Shown here in pieces: positions 53,057-62,538 of a stretch of 64,000 nucleotides of DNA (position 1 is its first letter; every line of letters starts with the position of its first letter). The position numbers were made by a program, and so were the translations under genes. The DNA comes from Bifidobacterium aerophilum (lineage in GTDB: Bacteria; Actinomycetota; Actinomycetes; Actinomycetales; Bifidobacteriaceae). The stretch covers positions 25,602 to 89,601 of the forward strand of contig NZ_WHZW01000016.1 in NCBI RefSeq assembly GCF_010667685.1, written 5' to 3'. The notes under the pieces are model-generated. The model was not told the DNA's origin. It was given only the letters and a program-made list of their open reading frames with translations, and made no database searches.

Positions 53057-54334
53057 ATGCCGAAAATCAGGCATTCCCATGGAAACCATCCGCAGAAGCC
53101 GCCGCGAAGCAAGTGGGGAACCGTGCTGGCCCGTTATGACAGAACCGGCATGCTAATCGCATGGCAGGTTCGATATCCGAATCCATTAGAACCCGGCAAA
53201 CGCGTCCAACGCCAGTTCAAGCCGGATCAGGAGCTCGAAGCCCGTAGATGGCTGGAAGCCGAAAAGTACCTTGTCAGCCTCCATCGTAACGGCATCGCCG
53301 AATGGGTTCATCCAACAGAACGAAGCCGACGAAAAGCCGTCGCGGAAAAGAGCCAGACACAACGCAATATGTTGTTCCGCGACTATGTGATGCGATGGGC
53401 CGAGGAATACCGGCTGCCCGACGGCAATGGCATCGCCGGTGGCACGCGTCGCAATCTTTATCTGGACATTGGCCATTTTCTGCCAAGTCTTGGAGACCTG
53501 CCGCTTAACGAGATCACTCCGTCCATCATCAAGGCTTGGTATGATGCGCCTCACCCGGAAGGCCGGTGGGCATTCCGACGCTCATGCATGCGGCTGAAGG
53601 CGGTACTTGAGTCAGCCACCCGTGGCGGATTGGATGGTTCGGAGCCATTGCTGTCCTTCAATCCCTTCATATTCCATATTCCGCCAGCGCCACAGCCCGC
53701 CCGCATCAACGTGCCGCCGGTGACTCCTTCCGAATTGATCCTGCTGGCGAATGCCATGCCCGATTACACCAGACTGTCCGTATTCCTCTCGACTTTAGTG
53801 GGTGGTCTGCGATGTGGCGAACTATGTGGGCTGCAGGTGCAAGACATCGATCTGAACAGGCAGATACTTCACGTCCGGCATTCCGTGAATCGCGGTGACG
53901 CTGACAGAGGGGATCTCCAATTCGGTAAGACGAAAACGGAATCCAGCATCAGGAACGTACACATCCCGGATACGCTGATTTCTCTTATTCGACAGCACCT
54001 TTCTGATTACTGCGATCTGACCCGACCGGATTCGCCGGTGTTCGTGCCCAAACGTGCAAGAATCATGTCCCAGACAACGCTGGACGGCCAGTTCGCCAAA
54101 GCCCGGTTGAAAGCAGGACGCCCTGATCTGACATTCCAAGCATTACGAGCCAGCCATGCAACATTACTCATGATTCAGGGTGGAACGTTGCGGGAAGTCA
54201 TGAATCAATTGGGACACGTCAGTGAGAAGGTTGCCATCCGGTACTACCAGCTCACCGTCGCCTCACATCAGAGTCAAGTGGTTGACGAGCTTGCCGAATC
54301 ATTTATGAGCGGTATCCAGCGGCGTGAATCCTAG
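53057..54334 (+). CDS. Tyrosine-type site-specific integrase (copy 2)
   Basis: 425 residues from the ATG at 53057, after GAGGGAG. The open frame upstream crosses the hairpin and is not used. It aligns over its whole length with integrase 1 (for example AWQVRYPNPLEPGKRVQRQF, YDAPHPEGRWAFRRSCMRLK, GGLRCGELCGLQ, LRASHATLLM and LGHVSEKVAIRYYQ), so the two are clearly related. The catalytic Arg, Arg, His and Tyr are intact, and again Gln replaces the first His of HxxR. It ends before a strong terminator. It marks the right side of the island. Confidence 0.92.
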   Translation: MPKIRHSHGNHPQKPPRSKWGTVLARYDRTGMLIAWQVRYPNPLEPGKRVQRQFKPDQELEARRWLEAEKYLVSLHRNGIAEWVHPTERSRRKAVAEKSQTQRNMLFRDYVMRWAEEYRLPDGNGIAGGTRRNLYLDIGHFLPSLGDLPLNEITPSIIKAWYDAPHPEGRWAFRRSCMRLKAVLESATRGGLDGSEPLLSFNPFIFHIPPAPQPARINVPPVTPSELILLANAMPDYTRLSVFLSTLVGGLRCGELCGLQVQDIDLNRQILHVRHSVNRGDADRGDLQFGKTKTESSIRNVHIPDTLISLIRQHLSDYCDLTRPDSPVFVPKRARIMSQTTLDGQFAKARLKAGRPDLTFQALRASHATLLMIQGGTLREVMNQLGHVSEKVAIRYYQLTVASHQSQVVDELAESFMSGIQRRES

Positions 54335-54380
54335 ACCAAAGTGATGCACCATCGCGATACGTGACTCACCTTCGTATAGG

Positions 54381-54421
54381 AAATGCCGTGAGGGATCTGA
54401 ATCTGGTCCCTCACGGCATTT
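54381..54421. terminator. Terminator after integrase 2
   Basis: AAATGCCGTGAGGGA (54381-54395) and its exact reverse complement (54407-54421) surround an 11-base loop. The end is TTT in both directions. The integrase and GH20 genes converge here. Confidence 0.85.
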
Positions 54422-54457
54422 CGGTATCTGACTGGTCGAAGTCTCACAATCGCAGCA

Positions 54458-56467
54458 TCAGACGGATTGGAAGCGCAGATAGTCCGTTAACTCCCACACC
54501 GTATCTTGCAGCCGACGGAGTTCGGAGTCTCGGCTGAGAGTACGCCATTGCGCCGCATACGCCTCCATCCAGATCTCCAATGCTCCGGCAAGGTTCGCCG
54601 CGTCGTCATGCTGAATCGCCTCAGTGCCAATGACCCCGGTCTCGGACGCGAGTCGGAGGCCAACTCGGTTCAGAAGTCGCTGCCCCTCGATGGCTACGCG
54701 AAATGCAGCGGCATCCCCGTTGGCCCAAGGTCCTGAGGTCGCGGCGATTGCGGAGATTCGACGGGCACTGGTCTGTAGAAGGTGATCTGCGGTTTCGCCG
54801 AGCGTGACGTGATGCTTCAGATAGCGGAGCAGCATCCGTCGGGATTCCGCAAGTGACGGTGCCCGGCTTCCGTCCTGAAGGGCGCGGACCACGTCGTCCG
54901 GTCGTTCGTCTTCCGGCAGCAGTCCTGGGATGGTTTGCAGGACCCCGGTGTTGACGCCGCCCCGTCTGTCATCAAGTTCCAGCCATGTGATCAGATGGTT
55001 CCATTCGAAGCTGACCGCATGACTGGCATGGGTGAGGATATCAAGCAGTTCGCCGCTGGCGTCGTGGTATTCGAGTCGGGAGATGCGGCGGAGCATGTCG
55101 GTTTCGTCGGGGATGCGTCCGGGGTTCCATGATTCCTGTGCGCCGATGATCATGCCGGGGATGGCCATGCGCGGGTCGTTGACGTGGCCGAGGTCGCCCC
55201 AGTCGGTGACGAGCATGCCTTGGGCGCCGTATTGCGTGCCGTAGCGGGCCATGCGGGTGATGTTGTTCCAGGCGTCGTCGATGCGCGGCAGGAGCGCGTT
55301 CCAGCACCATACGGCGGGGCAGACGATCTGTCTGGCGCCGGATCGGGCGACGGTGCGGATCTTCTCGTCGGTGACCTGCGGGTCGTACTGCCAGTTGAGC
55401 AGGGTGACGGTTTCGGGGAGTCTTTTCAGGATCTCGGGGTGTTCGAGGGCGATGTCGCCCCACATCATCGGCTTCTTGCCCTGGGTTTCGAGGTGGCGGC
55501 ACAGGCGGGTGACGTAGTCGGCGTACATGGCGGCGACGCCGACCTTCTCGGCGAGGGGCTTGGAGCGGCCCTTGCCGAGGTCGAAGGTCTCGTCGGCGCA
55601 GATGTTGAACTTGTCCGAGCGGAACAGCTGCAGGTAGTCGTCGATGAGCCGGCAGGATAGGTCGAAGGCGCGTTCGTCGCTGATGTTGAGCGTGTGGTGG
55701 CGCATGCGGTCGATGAACCCGAACGGCTCGTCGGCGCTCTCCGGGAATTCGCCGAGGTCGCGCAGGGATTGGGTGCGCAGGGCCATGTAGAGGTGGCCGA
55801 ACGTGGAGACGGACGGCACGAGCTCTAGCCCGCGTTCGGCGCAGTAGTCGTCAAATTCGAGGATGTCGCGCGGGGCGAGCGGGCTGGAGCCGCGCCAGGT
55901 CTCGCTCATCCCGTCGAAGGCGAAGGTGTGTTCGACGTAGAGCTGGAGCTGGTTGTACTTGTAGAGGCAGAGCTTGTCGGCCCAGGTCTTGAGCCAGTCG
56001 AGGGTGGGGACGCGCCCGCGGGTGACGTCGAGGTAGTAGCCGCGCGTTTCGAAGGCGGGCTCGTCCTTGATATGCAGGCAGGGCAGGGCGGCGCCGCATT
56101 GGCGGATGAGCTGGCGCAGGGTCTGCACGCCGTTGCGCACGCCCTCGAAGTCCGCGCCCCTGACGGTCACGCCGCCCTTGGTGATGTCGAGCGTGTACGC
56201 GCCGGACGGACGCGCATGGAGATCGTCCAGTGTCGTCAATGTGATGAATCCAGGCCAACGGTCACCCGTGGCGATGTCCCATTCCAATCCCGTAACCGCA
56301 CGGATGTCGTCGGCAAGTTGTGTTGCGAGTACCTGCCGTTCGTCTCCGAACGCACGTGGCTCGTTGACTCGGCCGCACATCGGCAGCAGTGAGACGCCCG
56401 CCTTGTGTTGTACGGTCTGCGGCTTGGGAATGATGGTCCATCCCTTCAAGGTTGCTTGATCGCTCAT
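54458..56467 (-). CDS. GH20 family beta-N-acetylhexosaminidase (cytoplasmic)
   Basis: 669 residues without signal peptide, so it acts inside the cell. An N-terminal GH20b-type domain (about 10-130) precedes the TIM barrel. The catalytic Asp-Glu pair is D292-E293 in FNICADETFDLGKG, and the barrel has FETRGYYLDVTRGRVPTL and NQLQLYVEHTFAF. It removes terminal GlcNAc or GalNAc from imported oligosaccharides. It is the last gene of the operon that starts with the ABC binding protein, 132 bases after the second permease. Confidence 0.9.
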   Translation of the reverse strand: MSDQATLKGWTIIPKPQTVQHKAGVSLLPMCGRVNEPRAFGDERQVLATQLADDIRAVTGLEWDIATGDRWPGFITLTTLDDLHARPSGAYTLDITKGGVTVRGADFEGVRNGVQTLRQLIRQCGAALPCLHIKDEPAFETRGYYLDVTRGRVPTLDWLKTWADKLCLYKYNQLQLYVEHTFAFDGMSETWRGSSPLAPRDILEFDDYCAERGLELVPSVSTFGHLYMALRTQSLRDLGEFPESADEPFGFIDRMRHHTLNISDERAFDLSCRLIDDYLQLFRSDKFNICADETFDLGKGRSKPLAEKVGVAAMYADYVTRLCRHLETQGKKPMMWGDIALEHPEILKRLPETVTLLNWQYDPQVTDEKIRTVARSGARQIVCPAVWCWNALLPRIDDAWNNITRMARYGTQYGAQGMLVTDWGDLGHVNDPRMAIPGMIIGAQESWNPGRIPDETDMLRRISRLEYHDASGELLDILTHASHAVSFEWNHLITWLELDDRRGGVNTGVLQTIPGLLPEDERPDDVVRALQDGSRAPSLAESRRMLLRYLKHHVTLGETADHLLQTSARRISAIAATSGPWANGDAAAFRVAIEGQRLLNRVGLRLASETGVIGTEAIQHDDAANLAGALEIWMEAYAAQWRTLSRDSELRRLQDTVWELTDYLRFQSV

Positions 56468-56533
56468 GGAAGTCCTTTCTCAGTGGTTCACCTTTGATTG
56501 CGGTATATTGCGTTTTGGGTTCCGAGATGACGC

Positions 56534-56573
56534 GCGGCGCCGGAACCACTCGCGGAAATGGTCCCGGCGCCGC
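56534..56573. terminator. Hairpin between the permease operon and GH20
   Basis: GCGGCGCCGG (56534-56543) pairs with CCGGCGCCGC (56564-56573), with inner ACCA/TGGT pairing. There is no T-tract, so it may lower rather than stop read-through from the transporter genes into GH20 and could stabilise the upstream mRNA. Confidence 0.6.
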
Positions 56574-56599
56574 ACGCATTGTTCATCGCTCCGTTTGGG

Positions 56600-57478
56600 T
56601 TATTTGACGGCTCCAGTGGTGACGCCCTTCATGATGTTGCGTTGAATGATCATGAAGAAGATCACGACGGGCAGGGAGAAGATGACGGATGCGGCCATCT
56701 GTCCGCCGAAGTCGGTGCCCATGGTGGGCGTGGAGAACGAGGAGAGCCACACGGGCAGCGTGTACTTGGACTGGTCCTTCATGAACGTGTAGGCGGTCAT
56801 GTAGTCGTTCCATGCGTTGATGAACGCGAACACGGACGTGGACACGATGCCGGGCGCGGCCAGGGGGAAGGTGATCTTCCACAGGATCTGCCAGTCGTTG
56901 GCCCCCTCGACGGCCGCGGACTCGAAGATGTCCTTCGGGATGTTCAGGAAGAAGCCGCGCATGTTCCAGATCGCGAACGGCAGGACCATGGCTATGTACG
57001 CGAGGATCAGGCCGCTGTACTTGTTGAGCAGGCCGAACTGGTTGAAGATGATGAACTGCGGGATGATGCCGCCCGAGGTCATCTGGATGGCCAGCACGAA
57101 CACCATGATCGCCTTGCGGCCGCGGAACCGGTAAAGGGTCAGGGCCGCGCACGCGAAGAACGCGAGGACGATCGACAGGACGATCGACACGGCGGTCACG
57201 ATCACGCTGTTCTTCAGGTTCGTCAGAAACGAGGTCTGGGTGACGGCCACCATGAAGTTGTCGATCGACAGCTTCGCGGGCCAGAACACGGGAGTCGCGG
57301 TCATGATCTGGTTGCGCGGCTTGATCGACGTGACGAACATCCAGTAGACCGGGAAGATCCACACGATGCAGAACGCGACGGCCAATACGATCGTGCCGAT
57401 GCGGCGCAGCTCGGCCGATGCGCTGCGCTTGGCGCGCGGCGCGATGCCGTGGTTTGCGGTTGCCCTATTCATGGTCAC
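56600..57478 (-). CDS. Sugar ABC transporter permease (MalG type)
   Basis: 292 residues with six membrane segments and the EAA coupling motif in FESAAVEGANDWQILWKITFPLAAPG. It is one of two permeases of a CUT1-type carbohydrate importer. Its start overlaps the stop of the MalF-type gene by 4 bases (ATGA). The ATPase is not encoded here; such importers often share MsmK/UgpC-type ATPases. Confidence 0.93.
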   Translation of the reverse strand: MTMNRATANHGIAPRAKRSASAELRRIGTIVLAVAFCIVWIFPVYWMFVTSIKPRNQIMTATPVFWPAKLSIDNFMVAVTQTSFLTNLKNSVIVTAVSIVLSIVLAFFACAALTLYRFRGRKAIMVFVLAIQMTSGGIIPQFIIFNQFGLLNKYSGLILAYIAMVLPFAIWNMRGFFLNIPKDIFESAAVEGANDWQILWKITFPLAAPGIVSTSVFAFINAWNDYMTAYTFMKDQSKYTLPVWLSSFSTPTMGTDFGGQMAASVIFSLPVVIFFMIIQRNIMKGVTTGAVK

Positions 57479-58410
57479 AGGTCCTCCCCGGATTTGAGCA
57501 GGTAGCGGATGTACACGCTCGTCAGGGCGAGCAGGATGAGCGTGACCAGCACGCTCGCGGCGGCGCCGGTGCCGATGTCGAACGACACGAACGCCTTCTT
57601 GTAGGTGAAGATGCCGATCGTCGCGGTCGTCTCGCGGGGTCCTCCCTGGGAGACGAGCCAGATCTGGTTGAACACGTTGAAGTCCCAGATCACCGACAGC
57701 ATCGTGATGACCATCAGGCTCGGCTTGATCAGCGGCACGGTGATCTGCCAGTAGCAGCGCAGCTTCGAACAGCCGTCCAATTGGGCCGCCTCAAGGCAGG
57801 ACTTGTCCACCTGCGTGGTCGCCGCGTACAGGTTGATCGCGATGTACGGGACGGCCTGCCAGACGACCAGCAGCCAGATCTCCAGGAACGCGAGCCACGT
57901 GTTGTCGGTCCACGACAGGTTCGTCACGTCGCCGAACAGCCGGGTCTGGGTCAGCAGCCAGTTGACCACGCCGTACCCCGGCTGGAACAGCCACTTCCAC
58001 ACCACCGACGAGGCCACGTTCGGCATGGCCCACGCGAAGATCAGCACGAACGTGACCAGCCAGCGCATCACCGGCCCCAGCTTGGTCATCAGCTGGGCCA
58101 CGCCCATGCCGATCAGCACGCTGCCGGCCACGAGCGCGGCCGCGAACCCGAACGTGCGGGCCAGCGACTTGTAGAACTCCGGGTCGGTCAGCACGTTCTC
58201 GTACTGGTCGAACCCGACGATGTTGAACGAGCCCGTGAACAGGGTCTTCTGGTTGAAGTCCGTGAACGACGTGAAGACCAGGAAGATTAACGGCACCACG
58301 ACCAGCGCGACGATGATCACGCCGGCGGGCGTCAGCAGCCACAGGGGCGTCAGATTGCGACGCCGCTTCACCACGGGGACGGCGGCAGCCGTCGATTGCG
58401 CATTGCTCAT
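57475..58410 (-). CDS. Sugar ABC transporter permease (MalF type)
   Basis: 311 residues from the ATG at 58410 (MSNAQSTAAAVPVVKRRRNL), after AGGGGAAG. It has six membrane segments and the EAA motif in CLEAAQLDGCSKLRCYWQIT. Forms the membrane channel with the MalG-type partner. It lies 10 bases after the binding protein gene, so the three form one operon. Confidence 0.93.
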   Translation of the reverse strand: MSNAQSTAAAVPVVKRRRNLTPLWLLTPAGVIIVALVVVPLIFLVFTSFTDFNQKTLFTGSFNIVGFDQYENVLTDPEFYKSLARTFGFAAALVAGSVLIGMGVAQLMTKLGPVMRWLVTFVLIFAWAMPNVASSVVWKWLFQPGYGVVNWLLTQTRLFGDVTNLSWTDNTWLAFLEIWLLVVWQAVPYIAINLYAATTQVDKSCLEAAQLDGCSKLRCYWQITVPLIKPSLMVITMLSVIWDFNVFNQIWLVSQGGPRETTATIGIFTYKKAFVSFDIGTGAAASVLVTLILLALTSVYIRYLLKSGEDL

Positions 58411-58420
58411 CACGCTTCCC

Positions 58421-59731
58421 CTACTTCTTCGCGTACAGGGAGTCCGCATGCTCGTCGAACGACTTGGCCGCGGCCTTGGCCGTGGTGGCGCCGGTGGCGA
58501 TGTCGCCGAAGCAGTTCAGGGAGCTGTCGTTCTCGATGGTCAGCCATTGCGGGGACGCCGGTGTGGCCTTGGTGTCCTTCGCCGATTCGAAGAAGCCGGT
58601 CAGGTAGGACGGGAAGTCCGCGGACTTCATGACCTCGTCGAGGCCTTCGACGTAGTTGGGCATCCATCCGTCCTTGGCGAACACGTAGTCCTTCTGGATC
58701 TCGGGGCTTGCGGCGATCTTGATCCACTTGAGCGCCAGCTCCTGGCGCTTGCTCTTCTGCGCGACGCCCCACACCGAACCGGCCATCATCGCAGGCTGGA
58801 GCTTGCCGCTGGCGCCGGGCATGGGGAACGATCCCAGATCGTCGGTCGTGAGGTCGGGGTTGTACTGCTGGATGGTGCGGATGCCGGCGCTGTTGTTCAG
58901 GATCGCGCCGGTCTTGCCTTCGGCCAGCAGCTGGCTGAAGTCGGGGTTGCCGGTATCCAGCGAGCGGGACGCCTCGGAGGACCACTTGTGCTGGAATTCC
59001 AGCCATTGGTCGATGCCCTTGAGTGACTTGTCGCTCGACAGGGTGCTCTTCCAGGTTCCGTCCGATTGCTGTTCGGCGAAGTCGCCGCCGGCATCCCAGA
59101 TCCACCGTGCCGCCGACTTCCAGTCACGCCCCGGCATATAGAACGGGGAGAAGTCCTTGTCGGTGTTCGCGTCCCGAAGCTTCTGGAGATCGGTCTCAAG
59201 CTCCTCGTACGTGCTCGGCGGATTGTCGATTCCGGCCGCGGACCACATCTTCTTGTTGTAGATCACGGCGCCGGCGGCTCCCAGCGCGGGGATGCCGTAC
59301 AGTCTGCCGTCGATGGTGGCGGGCTCTTCAAGGCCGGACAGCCAGGTGTGCCCCTGCCTCATGTCGTCGGCCTTGTCCGTCAGATCCAGAAGGCCGCCGC
59401 TCACGGCGAACCCTGCGACCTGCGTGTTGCCCAGATCGATCACGTCCGGCGGCGTGTCCGTGGACAGCGCGGTCGTCACCTTCGTGTTGATGTCGGCCCA
59501 CACCTGGGTCTGCACATCGACCTTGACGCCCGTCTCCTTGGTGAACCGCTCGTTGATCGCCTTGATGGTGTCCTCGCTCTGGTCGCCCTGCATGATCCAC
59601 ACCGTCAGCTTGCCGCCTGCGGACGCATCCTGCTGCGAGCCGCCGGACGGGGCTCCCATCGAGCATCCCGACAGGGTGAGCGCCGACGCGGCCGCCAAGG
59701 CGATGGCCGCTGAAATCCTCTTCGTTCTCAT
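58421..59731 (-). CDS. Sugar ABC transporter substrate-binding lipoprotein (first copy)
   Basis: 436 residues from the ATG at 59731. The lipobox is LTLSGC (Cys about 23), so it is a membrane-anchored binding protein outside the cell. It has the family pattern of CUT1 solute-binding proteins (ERFTKETGVKVDVQTQVW and a C-terminal TAKAAAKSFDEHADSLYAKK). It captures oligosaccharide for import; the GH20 gene suggests GlcNAc- or GalNAc-containing glycans. A promoter with candidate regulator sites lies about 270 bases upstream. Confidence 0.92.
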   Translation of the reverse strand: MRTKRISAAIALAAASALTLSGCSMGAPSGGSQQDASAGGKLTVWIMQGDQSEDTIKAINERFTKETGVKVDVQTQVWADINTKVTTALSTDTPPDVIDLGNTQVAGFAVSGGLLDLTDKADDMRQGHTWLSGLEEPATIDGRLYGIPALGAAGAVIYNKKMWSAAGIDNPPSTYEELETDLQKLRDANTDKDFSPFYMPGRDWKSAARWIWDAGGDFAEQQSDGTWKSTLSSDKSLKGIDQWLEFQHKWSSEASRSLDTGNPDFSQLLAEGKTGAILNNSAGIRTIQQYNPDLTTDDLGSFPMPGASGKLQPAMMAGSVWGVAQKSKRQELALKWIKIAASPEIQKDYVFAKDGWMPNYVEGLDEVMKSADFPSYLTGFFESAKDTKATPASPQWLTIENDSSLNCFGDIATGATTAKAAAKSFDEHADSLYAKK

Positions 59732-59943
59732 GATGGTTTCCTTTTCCTGGAATGCCTGCCCGACGCCGTCGTTCGGAGGAATGGCGCGACGTGCCGCTGC
59801 GCACGACGGTCCCGGGTCCGTATCCGCCCGCGCTGCCATGCACGGGCGATGCCGCTACGGACGCCGTTGCCGACGTCCGTAGCGATACCGAGGAACATGA
59901 CGCCACACACCACTTCTGGGCATCGCGCCGCAGCAAGACCGGA

Positions 59944-60048
59944 TATTTTGTTAGCAAGCCTTGCGTAATTCCTGTAGTTGGTTTCAACCTCCTTGAAAGC
60001 CAAGGATATGACGCCTTAACTTTTTTTGCAAGTCAGTCGAACAAAATA
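59944..60048 (-). promoter_or_regulatory. Promoter of the transporter-GH20 operon with AACAAAATA sites
   Basis: On the minus strand TTGCAA (60031-60026) and TATCCT (60008-60003) are spaced 17 bases. The motif AACAAAATA occurs on the plus strand at 60040-60048 and on the minus strand at 59952-59944, flanking the promoter in opposite orientation. The same word is found before the second binding protein gene, so it may bind the local ROK regulator. No gene is seen between 59732 and 60128. Confidence 0.6.
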
Positions 60049-60128
60049 ATGGATGTGGTGCACCCCGTCTGTTGGAGATTGGGAAATCTGGTTTCGGCGC
60101 GCCGATGGTCCGTCGGCACCGGGTCTGG

Positions 60129-61058
60129 TCAGCAGGCGATGAGGGACGCTCCGAGCGCGCCGATCGGAATCGACGCATCGGCGAGCCGCAGGCGTTCCGT
60201 CAGCCGCAGACCCGCGATGAATCCGCTGGAGGCCTCCCTGTTGCGCAGTTCCCCGCGCAGCGCATCAAGCAACGGGGATCCGGCGCGGGAAACACCGCCT
60301 CCGATGACGATGACCGAAGGATCCGCGGCCTGGGCGACGATCTGCACGACGTCGGCGAGGGCATGCAGCGCGATGCCGAGAACCCGTTCCGCTTCGCCAT
60401 CGCCGCCGTCGGCCTTCGCGAGGATGTCGGGCAGCGGAGGATCCGCGACGGGCCACATGCGCCGCAGGCCCCCTCCCGAGCATGCGGTCTCCAGGCATCC
60501 GCGCTGACCGCATTGGCACGCCATGCGGTTGGGGTCCACCGGCAGGTGGCCGATCTCCCCGAGGGCGCCGGTGTCGCCGCGTTCGACGAGACCGGCGCGG
60601 ACGAAGCCGGCCGCCAGCCCCGTCCCCAGGTTGACGAACGCCATCCTGCCGCGCCTGAGTCGGTCGGGCAGCGTCCCATAGGCCCCCAGCGCCGCGGCGT
60701 TCACATCGTTGTCCACCCACACGGGAAGGCCGAGCATGCCGGATGCGCGACCTCCCAGCTCCAGGTTCTCGATTCCGAGATTGACCACGTTCTCCACGCG
60801 CCCGGTGTCGCGGTGCACTAGCCCGGGGATGCCGATGCCCACCGATCTCACCTCATCGAACCGCATTCCGGCCACCTGCCGCACGATGGCGACCGCATCC
60901 TCCACGACCTCGTCACCGCCCTTCCGGGCTGCCTTGCGCGCGGATGCGAGAACCGTGCCGGCCGCATCGGTCAGCACCGCCTCGATCTTCGTTCCGCCGA
61001 CATCCACGCCGACGCGCAGGTTCTCTGTTTCCGGCGTACCACTGGCATTCATCGTCAT
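60129..61058 (-). CDS. ROK-family sugar kinase (N-acetylglucosamine/glucose kinase-like)
   Basis: 309 residues from the ATG at 61058, after GGAGATCGTC. The phosphate motif is GVDVGGTKIEAVLTDAAG, with WVDNDVNAAALG (catalytic Asp) and the zinc motif CQCGQRGCLETACSG. It has no HTH, so it is an enzyme and not a repressor. Together with GH20 and the transporter it likely phosphorylates GlcNAc or a related amino sugar; glucose or mannose are other options. It is 131 bases downstream of the ROK regulator. Confidence 0.85.
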   Translation of the reverse strand: MTMNASGTPETENLRVGVDVGGTKIEAVLTDAAGTVLASARKAARKGGDEVVEDAVAIVRQVAGMRFDEVRSVGIGIPGLVHRDTGRVENVVNLGIENLELGGRASGMLGLPVWVDNDVNAAALGAYGTLPDRLRRGRMAFVNLGTGLAAGFVRAGLVERGDTGALGEIGHLPVDPNRMACQCGQRGCLETACSGGGLRRMWPVADPPLPDILAKADGGDGEAERVLGIALHALADVVQIVAQAADPSVIVIGGGVSRAGSPLLDALRGELRNREASSGFIAGLRLTERLRLADASIPIGALGASLIAC

Positions 61059-61189
61059 GACGATCTCCGTTCCCGAGGGCGGACTCCTGTTTCGTCCGCC
61101 CGCCATTATGTTCGGAATCCTTACATATTGGATTCGGGAAGCGATGATACACCACGCCACGCGCGCTTGGCGGCGGGACGCACGTGGCG

Positions 61190-62305
61190 TCAGGACGAGG
61201 CCGTCGCGGACAGCCCGCGCCTGCCCACGATCTCGCGCAGCACGGAGACCGCCTGCCCCCGCAGAGTGGCGTCGTCACCGAGCTCACACCGGCGCACCCG
61301 CATACTGCTCTGGTAGTCGTTCCGCGACAAGGAGTTGACGGTCTCGTCGCATGCATTGAGCAGCGTCTCGCCGACGATGTCGGGAGGTCCGTAGACGGCG
61401 ATGTCATGAAGATTCAGCAGGCTCGCCGGCATGGCCAGAGCTCCGCCGAGCCTCGCACCAGCTTCGGCCAGGATGTCCACGCGCCGATTCGGATCCCTGC
61501 GGATGCGGTCGCGCAACGCGATGGCGGAGACGTAGGTCTCCAGGCAGCCGCGCTTGCCGCAGGTACATGCCGGACCGTTCGGGTCGATCACAACATGGCC
61601 GATCTCGCCGGCCGCATGGTCGTCGCCATCCACGAACTCGTCGTTGAGCAGCACCGACGCGCCGATGCCCCGGGTGATCTGCACGAGCAGGCAGTTGGGA
61701 TTGCCGTGCCCGAGGAACCGGTCGGCGAGCAGTGCGGCGTTCGCGTCGTTGTCCACTCGGACCGGCAACGAGAACCCGCCTTCGAGCATGTCGCGAAGCC
61801 CCACGTCGTCCCAGCCGAGATTGGAGCTGGAGATCACCCTCCCTGCACCGGAGACCACGCCGGGGACTGCGACGCCGATGCCGACAAGCCCCGAACCGGC
61901 AAGCCGGATCATCTGACCGACGAGCGAAAGCACGTCGTCGAGATCGACCCGGTCGCCATCATCAAGCACACGTTCGCGACGTTCCACGATTCTGGCCCGC
62001 AGATCCATCACGGCGCCGGTCATCACATACGGGCGCGACAGATCGATGCACACCAGACGAAGCACGTCCGTATCGATGGCCAGCAAGGTGCCCGGCTTGC
62101 CGCGGCCATCCCGTTTCCCCGACCCCAGTTCACGTAGCAGGCCGTCGTCGATCATCTCGCCGGTCACATCCGTGGCGGTGGCGCGCGAAAGCCCCGTCTC
62201 CTTGCACAGGTCGGCGCGCGACAGTTGCCGGTCGGGGAACAGCAGCCGGAACAACAGTCTACGGTTGTTGGCCCTTGCGTCGCTGGGATTGGATTTAGCG
62301 TACAT
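61190..62305 (-). CDS. ROK-family transcriptional regulator (NagC-like)
   Basis: 371 residues. The N-terminal HTH (LSRADLCKETGLSRATATDV) is followed by a ROK domain with VPGVVSGAGRVISSSNLGWD and the zinc motif CTCGKRGCLETYV. It is divergent from the second binding protein gene and lies upstream of the ROK kinase on the same strand. It probably controls both binding protein operons in response to an amino sugar; the ligand is inferred from context. Confidence 0.85.
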   Translation of the reverse strand: MYAKSNPSDARANNRRLLFRLLFPDRQLSRADLCKETGLSRATATDVTGEMIDDGLLRELGSGKRDGRGKPGTLLAIDTDVLRLVCIDLSRPYVMTGAVMDLRARIVERRERVLDDGDRVDLDDVLSLVGQMIRLAGSGLVGIGVAVPGVVSGAGRVISSSNLGWDDVGLRDMLEGGFSLPVRVDNDANAALLADRFLGHGNPNCLLVQITRGIGASVLLNDEFVDGDDHAAGEIGHVVIDPNGPACTCGKRGCLETYVSAIALRDRIRRDPNRRVDILAEAGARLGGALAMPASLLNLHDIAVYGPPDIVGETLLNACDETVNSLSRNDYQSSMRVRRCELGDDATLRGQAVSVLREIVGRRGLSATASS

Positions 62306-62438
62306 GGGAGCCCTCCTCGGGTGAGACGATTGCGGAAATGCGGAATCACATTATCGGGACGGACATCCCGGCGTCATCCTCGAACGGCTTTCAGAATAAC
62401 ACCCATCAGGGGACTGACAATATGAAAACCCCGGCACT

Positions 62439-62491
62439 TTGACAAGTTTCCCATCTCTGTACATAATCATGTTCGACATCCAAACAAAATA
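62439..62491 (+). promoter_or_regulatory. Promoter of the second binding protein gene with AACAAAATA site
   Basis: TTGACA (62439-62444) and CATAAT (62462-62467) are spaced 17 bases. AACAAAATA follows at 62483-62491, downstream of the expected start of transcription, which suits repression. The word is shared with the promoter region at 59944-60048. Confidence 0.7.
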
Positions 62492-62538
62492 GTTGCGACA
62501 TACGGCCAAAGACGGTCAAGCACGGAAAGAAGACCAAC

